Source of the DNA: Euryarchaeota archaeon UBA171
GTDB lineage: Archaea > Thermoplasmatota > Poseidoniia > Poseidoniales > Thalassarchaeaceae
Assembly (NCBI GenBank): GCA_002497295.1
Contig: DANO01000026.1
Span: forward strand, 1 to 6,095
Direction of reading: 5' to 3'
DNA: 6,095 nt
Shown: piece by piece, positions 1 through 5,842 of the stretch
Numbering within the stretch: the stretch's first letter is position 1
Layout of the letters: the number at the start of each line of letters is the position of its first letter
Position numbers and translations under genes: made by a program
Notes under the pieces: generated by a model
The model's input: only the letters and a program-made list of their open reading frames with translations
What the model was told of the DNA's origin: nothing
Database searches by the model: none

Positions 1-906
1 TATGAAATCTAACGAGTTCTTTGATCCGCTTACACTAGATCCCAACATACGCCCAGACAATATGCCTCTCTGCCATGCACCGCTCCAGAGCCAGTCGAGC
101 AGTCTCGCTACTGCCCAATCTATCGGACTCCAGCGGTTCAATGGATCGAAAAGAGTGACATTCTTGGCCACCCCTATAGATACATCCGGCCTCCTAGATT
201 TCAATGATGCATACAGAGCCGCATGCGCATGCATCAGGTTCCTCATAATGCGGAGAGTCTGCCTGATGGACCTATGGCCAGGAGGGAATTGCCCCAGGGT
301 ATAGCCCATTGATGAGAACACAGTCGGCTCATTTATTGTACACCATACATCCACACGATCTGAAAGTGTCTCAAAGACACGCTCACAATAGGCGACGAAA
401 TCAGGAAGATTTTCTTTCTTGGCAAATCCTCCACGATCTTCCCACCATGCGGGGTGAGAGAAGTGGTGCAGAGTGACCACTGGACGTATTCCCCGGTTCA
501 ACAAATCATCAACCATATCTGAATAAACTTGCAAGGGTTCAGTGACCCATTTCCCAGGCTCAGGCTCGAGGCGACTCCACTCTATGGAAAATCGATAGGT
601 CGTCAGACCCAGTTCGGACAGCATCTCAAAATCTTCTTTCCAACGATTCCAATGGTCGCATGCCTCTCCGCTCTTTTCTAGCCCTCTGGATTCTTCGAAA
701 ACAGACCAATTGTTGTGCAATCTTCCTTCTACTTGATGCGCTGCAGTAGCAGCACCCCAGAGGAAATCAGGGGGAAAACTAGTCGATTCGATATCTATCT
801 CTGACCAGTTCAAATGTGGCTCAGGGTAACGCCATCTGCAGTACAATACGAATACTGTGCCTAAAGCCAAAGTCGCGATAATGGCCGTTAGAAACACGTT
901 GAGCAC
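1..906 (-). CDS. Glycoside hydrolase family 1 (beta-glucosidase-like), N-terminal part, with N-terminal transmembrane segment
   Basis: The minus-strand frame is open from 924 to the left edge and matches GH1, retaining enzymes that hydrolyse beta-glycosides. Visible motifs, numbered from the GTG at 906, are FLWGAATAAHQVEG with Gln58, YRFSIEWSRLEP, LHHFSHPAWW with His147/His148, and CTINEP with Glu193, the expected acid/base residue. The second catalytic glutamate (ENG motif) lies beyond the edge, so only 302 of roughly 420-480 usual residues are present. There is no ATG before the fold; GTG at 906 or 897 are the likely starts, after an in-frame stop at 925-927. Residues about 4-22 form a hydrophobic helix followed by CRWRY. 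Arginines just after the helix would favour a cytoplasmic catalytic domain by the positive-inside rule. Family assignment is firm; the substrate cannot be read from this fragment. Confidence 0.93.
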   Translation of the reverse strand, partial: MLNVFLTAIIATLALGTVFVLYCRWRYPEPHLNWSEIDIESTSFPPDFLWGAATAAHQVEGRLHNNWSVFEESRGLEKSGEACDHWNRWKEDFEMLSELGLTTYRFSIEWSRLEPEPGKWVTEPLQVYSDMVDDLLNRGIRPVVTLHHFSHPAWWEDRGGFAKKENLPDFVAYCERVFETLSDRVDVWCTINEPTVFSSMGYTLGQFPPGHRSIRQTLRIMRNLMHAHAALYASLKSRRPDVSIGVAKNVTLFDPLNRWSPIDWAVARLLDWLWSGAWQRGILSGRMLGSSVSGSKNSLDFI

Positions 907-926
907 GTGTCCGAACAGAGGTGGTT

Positions 927-936
927 ATTCATGAAT
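927..936. promoter_or_regulatory. AT-rich palindrome between two divergent genes, possible core promoter
   Basis: ATTCATGAAT is a perfect 10-base palindrome. Its centre lies about 25 bases before the GTG at 906 on the minus strand and about 31 bases before the ATG at 963 on the plus strand, the distances expected for an archaeal TATA element driving leaderless transcripts. It is a weak match to a TATA box, so this is a positional inference only. Confidence 0.25.
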
Positions 937-962
937 GTCGTGAAAATGTTGATGTTGGGTTA

Positions 963-1556
963 ATGTATTCCAGAAACATGCAGAAACTTACTGTAGCCCT
1001 TGTAGCAGCAGGAGTAATCGGGATTGTTATCAGCATATTACTCACCATATCTGGCGTGGACAAACTTGTTACTGAGGTTACTGGGATGGAAGACTCCTTC
1101 GATGAGAGTGGCGAGGTCGTTTGGGAGGGGAGTTCCCCCGCAACATTCGAAGGCGATCTCCTTGCAATGAGCATCTACGAGGTGCTGATAGAAGATGGGC
1201 GTCGTGTCGATGTCGAGCTGATTGGGGACGACGGGGAAACGAACACATTCACCCCATGCGAGGTGAGCTGTGGCGCATCTGAAGATCCGGGATATTATCT
1301 AGCCGGGACGATTATGGTTAGTGATGGGGGCACATGGAAAATTAGATTCTCTGGAGATGTGGTCGGAGACAGCAATCTCATGATAAAGGAATTCAAGATA
1401 CCTTTCTTCGTTGAAGAGTCAGTAAGTGTACTGTTCGGAGTAGGGGGGTGCTGTATCTCAATCGTCTTACTTGTTGCGGGAGTAATAGTCGGCTTCTCAT
1501 CGAAGCGAGAAAAGGTACAACCTGTGGAATGGGTCCCTGTATCTGGCAACAATTGA
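963..1556 (+). CDS. Small membrane protein, two transmembrane segments around a soluble domain, function unknown
   Basis: I do not recognise this 197-residue protein. A hydrophobic helix at about residues 9-29 is followed by an acidic, probably beta-rich domain (about 30-148) with a Cys99-x3-Cys103 pair that could form a disulphide, then a second helix at about 153-178 with adjacent Cys163/Cys164, and a short tail containing KREK. By the positive-inside rule the charged tail would be cytoplasmic and the middle domain outside. ATG at 963 is chosen over ATG at 978 because an AT-rich element lies about 31 bases before it. GTG at 921 is unlikely, as it would lie only 14 bases from the divergent GH1 start. 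It converges on the DoxX-like gene with only 30 bases between stops and no clear terminator. The composition (acidic, with Gly, Val and Ile) looks like a true protein. Confidence 0.75.
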   Translation: MYSRNMQKLTVALVAAGVIGIVISILLTISGVDKLVTEVTGMEDSFDESGEVVWEGSSPATFEGDLLAMSIYEVLIEDGRRVDVELIGDDGETNTFTPCEVSCGASEDPGYYLAGTIMVSDGGTWKIRFSGDVVGDSNLMIKEFKIPFFVEESVSVLFGVGGCCISIVLLVAGVIVGFSSKREKVQPVEWVPVSGNN

Positions 1557-1586
1557 CTGTCCGTTGAGCGGGGCTTCGCTTCCCAA

Positions 1587-1976
1587 TCATCTTCTCGAAG
1601 GTATCCAATCACCGATCCACAAGGCTAGTCCGATTAGTACGGCCTGGATTATCCCTCTGAGAACATGGGCTCTGTCTGAGAATGTATTACCTCCGATAGG
1701 TATGTCGTTGATCCACATGTTGAGGTTGGCCCAATAGAGTGCTATGAGCATTAATGCCAGACCTAAAGCGGCCTCGCTCCTGTACATTGGAAGGATGATG
1801 CCAATTCCGAGCAATATCTCAAATGCTCCGCTTGCATACACCCAGAATCTAGCACTACCGAGTATCTCGGGTACTATAGGTTCGAACCACTCCGGATCGA
1901 TGAAGTGTTTTACCCCTATCCAGATGAATGGAACGCCATAAATGAGGGCGACAAGGTGTCCGATATTCTCGTTCAT
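1587..1976 (-). CDS. DoxX-like integral membrane protein
   Basis: The 129-residue protein has four predicted membrane helices at about residues 8-24, 44-63, 67-88 and 105-123. The N-terminal pattern IGVKHFIDPEWFEPIVPE and the later FEILLGIGIILP resemble the DoxX/DoxD-like superfamily, whose members are small four-helix proteins, some linked to quinone or sulphur redox and others uncharacterised. No redox cysteines are present, so it is not a thiosulphate:quinone oxidoreductase subunit on this evidence; the exact role is unknown. It follows the subtilase on the same strand with 53 bases between them. That gap contains a good TATA-like element, so it is probably transcribed separately as well as, or instead of, in an operon. 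The ATG at 1974-1976 fits a leader of only a few bases. Confidence 0.8.
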   Translation of the reverse strand: MNENIGHLVALIYGVPFIWIGVKHFIDPEWFEPIVPEILGSARFWVYASGAFEILLGIGIILPMYRSEAALGLALMLIALYWANLNMWINDIPIGGNTFSDRAHVLRGIIQAVLIGLALWIGDWIPSRR

Positions 1977-1978
1977 CA

Positions 1979-2002
1979 GGATGCTCGGATTACGGATGCT
2001 CG
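1979..2002. repeat. 9-base direct repeat in the DoxX promoter
   Basis: GGATGCTCG occurs at 1979-1987 and again at 1994-2002 (plus-strand reading), 15 bases apart start to start. The copies fill the space between the TATA-like element and the DoxX start codon, where a bound protein would block initiation. A regulator site is an inference; chance is possible for so short a repeat. Confidence 0.45.
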
Positions 2003-2012
2003 TAAATATCTA
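2003..2012 (-). promoter_or_regulatory. TATA-like element for the DoxX-like gene
   Basis: On the minus strand this reads TAGATATTTA, the most A+T-rich stretch in the 53-base gap after the subtilase. Its centre is about 31 bases before the ATG, which would put the transcription start within a few bases of the start codon. Confidence 0.5.
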
Positions 2013-2029
2013 CAAGGTGCGGGGAGTCT

Positions 2030-4111
2030 TCACCCTACAATCTCTGCATCCATGATTTCTGATTCGTCCAAATTTCCCTTGGATAGAGCCCTGCGTGCCA
2101 CAACTGCAACCAAAGATAGCATCAGAATCGAAGACAGCACGGATATTGCAATGCCGAGAAGATCGCTTTCACTTTCTGTGCCGAGCCCCTCTATGGTGAG
2201 CAGGACAGGGATCGAGGTACCGCTTCCACTGACTGCCCTGATCTCCAGGGTATGATTAGTTTCATCGAGTGATTTTCTACTGATTTCCAGTGTCCAGTTG
2301 AATGGTTGAAGGGCTGACACCTCCTCCCCGGTATCTTCGTAAATGGCTTCGTGCCAGTCTCCTGTATCAAGCCTATATTCGACTCGCTCCACATTTCCTT
2401 CTATAGCCCATGAATGGCCCATTATGATGGTTTTACCCTCTATTTCGGTGGTGTTCAGGACATGTGCTTGGAGAGTCCATTCTATTGATCCTGACTGGCT
2501 GGTATCTTCCAGATGAATAGCCATCTCGACGGCAGCCCTAGCATCGACCATGCCCCATCCGAAATCTTTGTTCCAATATGGGTCTATCTCAGGGAATGTG
2601 GGCTCACCACGTCTCTCTGCAGTTTGCTTCAGAACTTCTCTGATGGCGAGAGGATGGAGGTTGGGGTTGGCCTCTATCATTAGAGAAATTACCCCTGTCA
2701 CGGCTGGGGTGGCGTATGATGTTCCCGAGCCTCGCCCTGTGTAATCGTTAGAAGAGGCGTCTTGACCAGGGACGTTATTGTTGCACCCCCCGCTAGAAAC
2801 ACACCCCTCGGCCTGGATGATGTTTGAACCTGGAGCAGACACATCTGGCTTGAGTTCATTGACGGGATTGCTGTCGCCATTGTCCCTTCGGGGGCCTCTG
2901 CTGGAATAGCCTGCGATGGTATCATCGTCACGATCGATAGTGTTCTGATCATCAGTGGCGCCGACAGTAACCGATAGGCTACTCGACCCCATCCCAGAGA
3001 GTCCGTCGTTATCTGGTCCGTCATTACCCGCCGCAACACTGACCGTTATTCCTGCAAGAGTGGCCTCATTGAGTATTCTGCTATGCATGTCTTCCCCATC
3101 GCTGCCTCCTCCCTCATGGCTAGTAATGCCCCACGAAAGAGAAATTATATCGATACCATGCAGTGATTCGTCCACTCCTGGCCATGGCGTGTCCTTATTA
3201 TCGATAATCCACTGAATCCCATTCATGGCAGACTCATAGAATTCTTGCTCTATGAGATAATTCTCGAACGGGCCCGCTCCTACATCGGTTCCAATTCGAA
3301 CGTCGATCAAAGTTGCATTGGGTGCAGACCCGTAGAAGTCAGTCTGCTCCCCATTGGGCCCGACCCCCGTTGCCGCAGCCATGCCCATGCAAGCCGTGCC
3401 GTGCTGATTCGCATCGTCTGGATCGAATGATCCGTCTGATTGTCTTCCGCCTGAAAGAATGCACATGGGATCCGAATGAACGAAGCAAACCGCATCATAA
3501 CCTGCCACATGCTTTCCCGCTAGCCCGGGGTGCTCGCCGTCCACGCCAGTGTCTGTAAGAGCGATATTCACGCCTTGTCCTGAAACTCCAAGCTCCCATG
3601 CCCCTTGTGGGTAGATTTCGGAAGAGCTGGATTTAGTGGATGGGGTCTGTATGTCGCCATAAAATTGCAGAACGCCGTACTCCTCAACCATTACGACGCC
3701 GTCTAGCATTGCTAGAGTTGCTATGGCGCTAGAGTTGATTTCACCCAGCAATAGAGCATCGACTGCAGGGACATGTATCGGGGACTCCACGCCCATAGCA
3801 TGGATGGCCTCGATGTCCCCTGGATTCAAGTCACGTCCATATGACAGCCCCACCCAACTCTTATTTTCATCTTCTTGAAGTGAATCGTGAATTCCATTCC
3901 TATCCGAGTCCAAGGATGTACGCTCCCACCAAGGGGCATCTGGAGTCTGGAGCGAATATTGAGATGGCACGTCTGATGACCAGCCTTCGGCGATATACTC
4001 GGCACCATGCCCTTCTTGGCTACCTTGACTGGCTGGCATTACAAGGCTGCCGGCAATAGGAGTCATGAGCACGATTACCAAAATCCCCGCTCGGAAGCTT
4101 CGGGCACCCAT
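2030..4111 (-). CDS. Secreted, membrane-anchored subtilisin-like serine protease (peptidase family S8)
   Basis: This 693-residue protein has a hydrophobic signal peptide (about residues 1-28). A propeptide-like inhibitor region (about 85-150) with WVGLSYGRDLN and VVMVEEY follows. The catalytic domain spans about 165-532. The catalytic triad is complete: Asp187 in LTDTGVDGEHPG, His237 in NQHGTACMG and Ser465 in GSGTSYATPAVTG, with oxyanion Asn363 in VAAGNDGPDN. A beta-sandwich-like domain (about 541-642) with likely N-glycosylation sequons (NTT, NWT, NHT) comes next, then a transmembrane helix (about 650-672) and an acidic cytoplasmic tail preceded by RRALSKGN. It should act outside the cell, tethered to the membrane, on proteins or peptides; the substrate is unknown. 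Cysteines at 209/217 and 437/443 could form disulphides. It starts 46 bases after the tRNA-Arg on the same strand without an obvious TATA box, so shared transcription is possible. Confidence 0.96.
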   Translation of the reverse strand: MGARSFRAGILVIVLMTPIAGSLVMPASQGSQEGHGAEYIAEGWSSDVPSQYSLQTPDAPWWERTSLDSDRNGIHDSLQEDENKSWVGLSYGRDLNPGDIEAIHAMGVESPIHVPAVDALLLGEINSSAIATLAMLDGVVMVEEYGVLQFYGDIQTPSTKSSSSEIYPQGAWELGVSGQGVNIALTDTGVDGEHPGLAGKHVAGYDAVCFVHSDPMCILSGGRQSDGSFDPDDANQHGTACMGMAAATGVGPNGEQTDFYGSAPNATLIDVRIGTDVGAGPFENYLIEQEFYESAMNGIQWIIDNKDTPWPGVDESLHGIDIISLSWGITSHEGGGSDGEDMHSRILNEATLAGITVSVAAGNDGPDNDGLSGMGSSSLSVTVGATDDQNTIDRDDDTIAGYSSRGPRRDNGDSNPVNELKPDVSAPGSNIIQAEGCVSSGGCNNNVPGQDASSNDYTGRGSGTSYATPAVTGVISLMIEANPNLHPLAIREVLKQTAERRGEPTFPEIDPYWNKDFGWGMVDARAAVEMAIHLEDTSQSGSIEWTLQAHVLNTTEIEGKTIIMGHSWAIEGNVERVEYRLDTGDWHEAIYEDTGEEVSALQPFNWTLEISRKSLDETNHTLEIRAVSGSGTSIPVLLTIEGLGTESESDLLGIAISVLSSILMLSLVAVVARRALSKGNLDESEIMDAEIVG

Positions 4112-4160
4112 GGGTTAGCGACCCTGCTGCTCGTCAAGAATCATACGCATTGGTTGGTGG

Positions 4161-4234
4161 TGGGCGATACAGGATTCGAACCCGTGTCACCGGCTTAGAA
4201 GGCCAGCATGATATCCAGACTACACCAATCGCCC
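4161..4234 (-). tRNA. tRNA-Arg (anticodon UCU)
   Basis: On the minus strand a full cloverleaf can be drawn. The acceptor GGGCGAT pairs fully with ATCGCCC. The anticodon stem CTGGC/GCCGG holds the loop CTTCTAA with anticodon TCT, which reads AGA. The T-stem ACGGG/CCTGT holds the loop TTCGAAT. The D-arm begins TGGTGTAG. There is no intron. The discriminator is A, and CCA follows directly in the genome at 4158-4160. The protease gene starts 46 bases downstream, with no T-run between to end transcription. Confidence 0.95.
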
Positions 4235-4253
4235 GGCTGACGATGGGGTGCTT

Positions 4254-4263
4254 GGTTTGAACC
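4254..4263 (-). promoter_or_regulatory. Possible promoter element for tRNA-Arg
   Basis: GGTTCAAACC on the minus strand is centred about 25 bases before the 5' end of tRNA-Arg, the usual place for an archaeal TATA element. Its A+T core is weak. The remaining bases between the tRNA and the next gene (4235-4312) hold nothing else I can name apart from a TATTTTG stretch near 4294-4300. Confidence 0.25.
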
Positions 4264-4312
4264 CACCTCCATGAATTGACATCCATTCCGCGCAAAATAG
4301 GGGGTGCCCTGG

Positions 4313-4966
4313 TTACTCCAGACTCCCCGTAAGTTCCTGTGCGCGTGCGATGGCCTCCTCGACCTCCGGAGGAAGGTGCCTGCGAGCCCATCTCTCCGTG
4401 ATGCCCGATACGATTCTCAGAATTGTTTCCAAAATCGACAATGAGATGACCAAAGTGAGGAAGGTGATTACCAGATCATTGCCTTCTTCCCATAGCAAAT
4501 CGAGGCCTGAAAGGTCTAATGAGCCGTCTGCCAGGAATACGCCCAACACGGCGAAGGGGAGCATCTTTGAGAGATCCTGGGCTAGATTCTCCGAGAAATA
4601 CGATGTGATTCGTATGGCGCCCACAACGGCTACTGCAAGCTCGGCAACCGAACTCAGCTGTTGGCCCCCATTTAGGATGACCAGGATGGCGGAAAGGACT
4701 AGGGCCCAGAAACCGATTAATGTGGGTGTGAGAACGACATATAGGATTATGAAAATTAATCTCTTGTTCTGCCTGGAAAGCCATCCAATGAGTCCTTCTT
4801 TATCGGTAGTGGTATCTATAGAGATCATGGTTCTTCTGGCAAGAAGTCGGTAGAAACGGAATACTAGTCCCGAATACATCACTATGGCAACGATGATGAC
4901 TGCGGTTTTAGCCATCTCATCCACTTGGCTGGATGTAATCCCATACACTTCGTCAATCCAACCCAT
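4313..4966 (-). CDS. Multi-pass membrane protein, function unknown
   Basis: I do not recognise this 217-residue protein. Hydrophobic segments lie at about residues 21-37, 70-98 (long enough for one long or two short helices), 106-120, 134-147 and 164-188, giving roughly four or five passes. Basic residues at 37-45 (RFYRLLARR) and 65-69 suggest that the loop after the first helix is cytoplasmic. A C-terminal charged helix (about 198-213, PPEVEEAIARAQEL) follows WARRH and should be soluble. There are no cysteines or histidine clusters suggesting a metal site or enzyme. It begins 22 bases after the metallopeptidase stop on the same strand, so the two may form a short operon. A weak A+T-rich stretch (CAAATGAAT) overlapping that stop could also act as its own promoter. 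ATG at 4966 is the first good start. Confidence 0.8.
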   Translation of the reverse strand: MGWIDEVYGITSSQVDEMAKTAVIIVAIVMYSGLVFRFYRLLARRTMISIDTTTDKEGLIGWLSRQNKRLIFIILYVVLTPTLIGFWALVLSAILVILNGGQQLSSVAELAVAVVGAIRITSYFSENLAQDLSKMLPFAVLGVFLADGSLDLSGLDLLWEEGNDLVITFLTLVISLSILETILRIVSGITERWARRHLPPEVEEAIARAQELTGSLE

Positions 4967-4988
4967 GCCCCTGGAACAAGGGCGTCAT

Positions 4989-5516
4989 TCATTTGGATGC
5001 CGGCGAGAAAGGCCTCGCGCACTTAGGACATCTTGTTGGGCGTGTGACGCGTCTCCTCTCCCAAGCATGCCCACAATTGCCGCACAACCAAGTGCGCTCG
5101 GGCAGAGATTCGAGGACTCGCTGTCTCATTCGCTGAAGTACTACTGAATTCTTGAGAGATGGTGCTGGTGCTATTTTTTCGGCCAAATCCGAGTGCATGG
5201 AGTCATGCGTCAGTAGCCCGGAAGCGTGCAGCAACTCATGTACCAGGGTGTGATCCCTCAGTGCAGGATCGTCCATAAGTTCGGGGTGAAGAAGAATCAC
5301 GACCTCGCCGGGGCCCATACGAAATTTTCGGCGGCGCTCCAGTTCATTGTGACCCATGTTGAATCGAGTTATGCCCATTCGCCCTTCTCCGGGATCTTCG
5401 TATAGAACCTCAAGTCGACCCGGCAAGTAAGGCAGGAAAGGTGCAATCTCTGTATCCAGGAGTTCGGTGATTGCGGACCACAGGTGCTCGGGAACGCCCT
5501 TGGGTACCTCGGCCAT
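4989..5516 (-). CDS. SprT-like zinc metallopeptidase with C-terminal zinc ribbon
   Basis: The 175-residue protein carries TLVHELLHASGLLTHDSMH, an HExxH zinc-protease motif (His93, Glu94, His97) with a further histidine six residues on (His104) that could be the third ligand. A C-terminal CGNC...CPKC pair (Cys145/148 and 163/166) should form a zinc ribbon. This order matches SprT-like proteins, a family that includes Spartan/Wss1-type proteases acting on DNA-protein crosslinks; whether this one does so is inference. The protein is basic near the ribbon (WERRRVTRPTR), as expected for nucleic-acid contact. The ATG at 5516 (MAEVPKG) is preferred over a start at 5567. It sits about 28 bases after a TATA-like element, and the longer form would begin with MSGHLHRFKERGCRREN, encoded across that element. 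The membrane-protein gene follows 22 bases downstream. Confidence 0.85.
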   Translation of the reverse strand: MAEVPKGVPEHLWSAITELLDTEIAPFLPYLPGRLEVLYEDPGEGRMGITRFNMGHNELERRRKFRMGPGEVVILLHPELMDDPALRDHTLVHELLHASGLLTHDSMHSDLAEKIAPAPSLKNSVVLQRMRQRVLESLPERTWLCGNCGHAWERRRVTRPTRCPKCARPFSPASK

Positions 5517-5540
5517 ATTCTCCCGACGGCACCCACGTTC

Positions 5541-5548
5541 CTTAAATC
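5541..5548. promoter_or_regulatory. Shared two-way TATA element for the SprT-like gene and tRNA-Ala
   Basis: CTTAAATC on the plus strand (GATTTAAG on the minus strand) is the only A+T-rich block in the 56 bases between the two divergent genes apart from the edges. Its centre is 28.5 bases from the metallopeptidase ATG at 5516 and 28.5 bases from the tRNA-Ala 5' end at 5573. Both are standard archaeal TATA-to-start distances, so one element could serve both directions, giving a leaderless mRNA one way and the tRNA the other. Confidence 0.55.
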
Positions 5549-5572
5549 GGTGTAGGTGACCCGACACATATT

Positions 5573-5646
5573 GGGCGTGTGGCGCAGCTTGGAAGCGCGC
5601 TTCCTTGGCATGGAAGAGGCCCCGAGTTCAAATCTCGGCACGTCCA
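5573..5646 (+). tRNA. tRNA-Ala (anticodon GGC)
   Basis: The cloverleaf is complete. The acceptor GGGCGTG pairs with CACGTCC, including a G3-U70 wobble, the classic alanine identity element. The D-stem is GCGC/GCGC. The anticodon stem CTTCC/GGAAG holds the loop TTGGCAT, with anticodon GGC reading GCC and GCU. The T-stem CCGAG/CTCGG holds TTCAAAT. The discriminator is A, and CCA is encoded at 5647-5649. There is no intron. Confidence 0.96.
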
Positions 5647-5650
5647 CCAT

Positions 5651-5655
5651 AAAAA
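5651..5655 (-). terminator. Oligo-T tract after the eL41-like gene
   Basis: The minus strand reads GTTTTTA here, 35 bases after the eL41 stop and just before the convergent tRNA-Ala 3' end. Archaeal RNA polymerase stops at such short T-runs without needing a hairpin. No equal T-run follows the tRNA on the plus strand within 50 bases; TTTT occurs only at 5705-5708 and 5717-5720, inside the eL41 gene. Confidence 0.4.
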
Positions 5656-5689
5656 CATACGAAGAGGGTGGAGTATAGCGTAGTAGAAT

Positions 5690-5797
5690 TCACTGACGAG
5701 CCGCTTTTCTGGCTGCTTTTCGTCGGCGCAACTTCTTCTTTCGCCACTTCCAGCGCTGGTTCCCGGCCTTCTTCCAAGCACGTGATCCACGCTTCAT
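5690..5797 (-). CDS. rpl41e: Ribosomal protein eL41-like, 35 residues
   Basis: A 35-codon minus-strand frame (ATG 5795-5797, TGA 5690-5692) encodes an extremely basic peptide: MKRGSRAWKKAGNQR, then WKWRKKKLRRRKAARKAARQ. Eighteen of 35 residues are Lys or Arg. The core KWRKKKLRRRK closely resembles KWRKKRMRRLKRKRRK of eL41, the smallest ribosomal protein, a single helix at the subunit interface in archaeal and eukaryotic ribosomes. This form has about 15 extra N-terminal residues with an added tryptophan pair compared with the 25-residue eukaryotic form. A TATA-like element lies about 25 bases before the ATG and a T-run follows the stop, so it looks like a complete single-gene unit. Another basic chromatin or RNA-binding peptide is the alternative, but the WRKK core favours eL41. 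Confidence 0.78.
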   Translation of the reverse strand: MKRGSRAWKKAGNQRWKWRKKKLRRRKAARKAARQ

Positions 5798-5818
5798 GCG
5801 CCCCGCCGACCTACTCGG

Positions 5819-5826
5819 TGTATATG
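5819..5826 (-). promoter_or_regulatory. TATA-like element for the eL41-like gene
   Basis: The minus strand reads CATATACA, centred about 25 bases before the eL41 ATG, so transcription should start at or next to the start codon. The bases between are G+C-rich (GGTCGGCGGGGCGC), which sets the element off clearly. Confidence 0.55.
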
Positions 5827-5842
5827 ACGCATTCGGAAGAAG

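Noticed and set aside
1567..1580. Small hairpin AGCG/CGCT between the convergent stops, as a terminator
   Set aside because: It has only four pairs and no T-run on either strand, so it is too weak to call.
2698..3039. Alternative-frame open stretches inside the subtilase gene
   Set aside because: The subtilase frame carries the complete catalytic triad, and the other frames give Ser/Pro/Arg-rich products with no recognisable motif.
4112..4124. Inverted repeat GGGT/ACCC just before the subtilase ATG
   Set aside because: A four-pair stem with a five-base loop is expected often by chance and no function is suggested.
4245..4275. Possible decayed tRNA T-arm (GGTTCAAACC on the minus strand)
   Set aside because: The flanking bases do not form a five-pair T-stem and no other tRNA arm is present. 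Its position fits a promoter element for tRNA-Arg better.
4134..4391. Minus-strand 85-codon frame across the tRNA-Arg gene
   Set aside because: It runs through the tRNA and the end of the membrane-protein gene and has no protein-like features.
5517..5567. Longer start for the SprT-like protein at 5567
   Set aside because: The extra 17 residues would be encoded over the TATA-like element and to within 6 bases of the tRNA-Ala 5' end. The ATG at 5516 has the right promoter distance.
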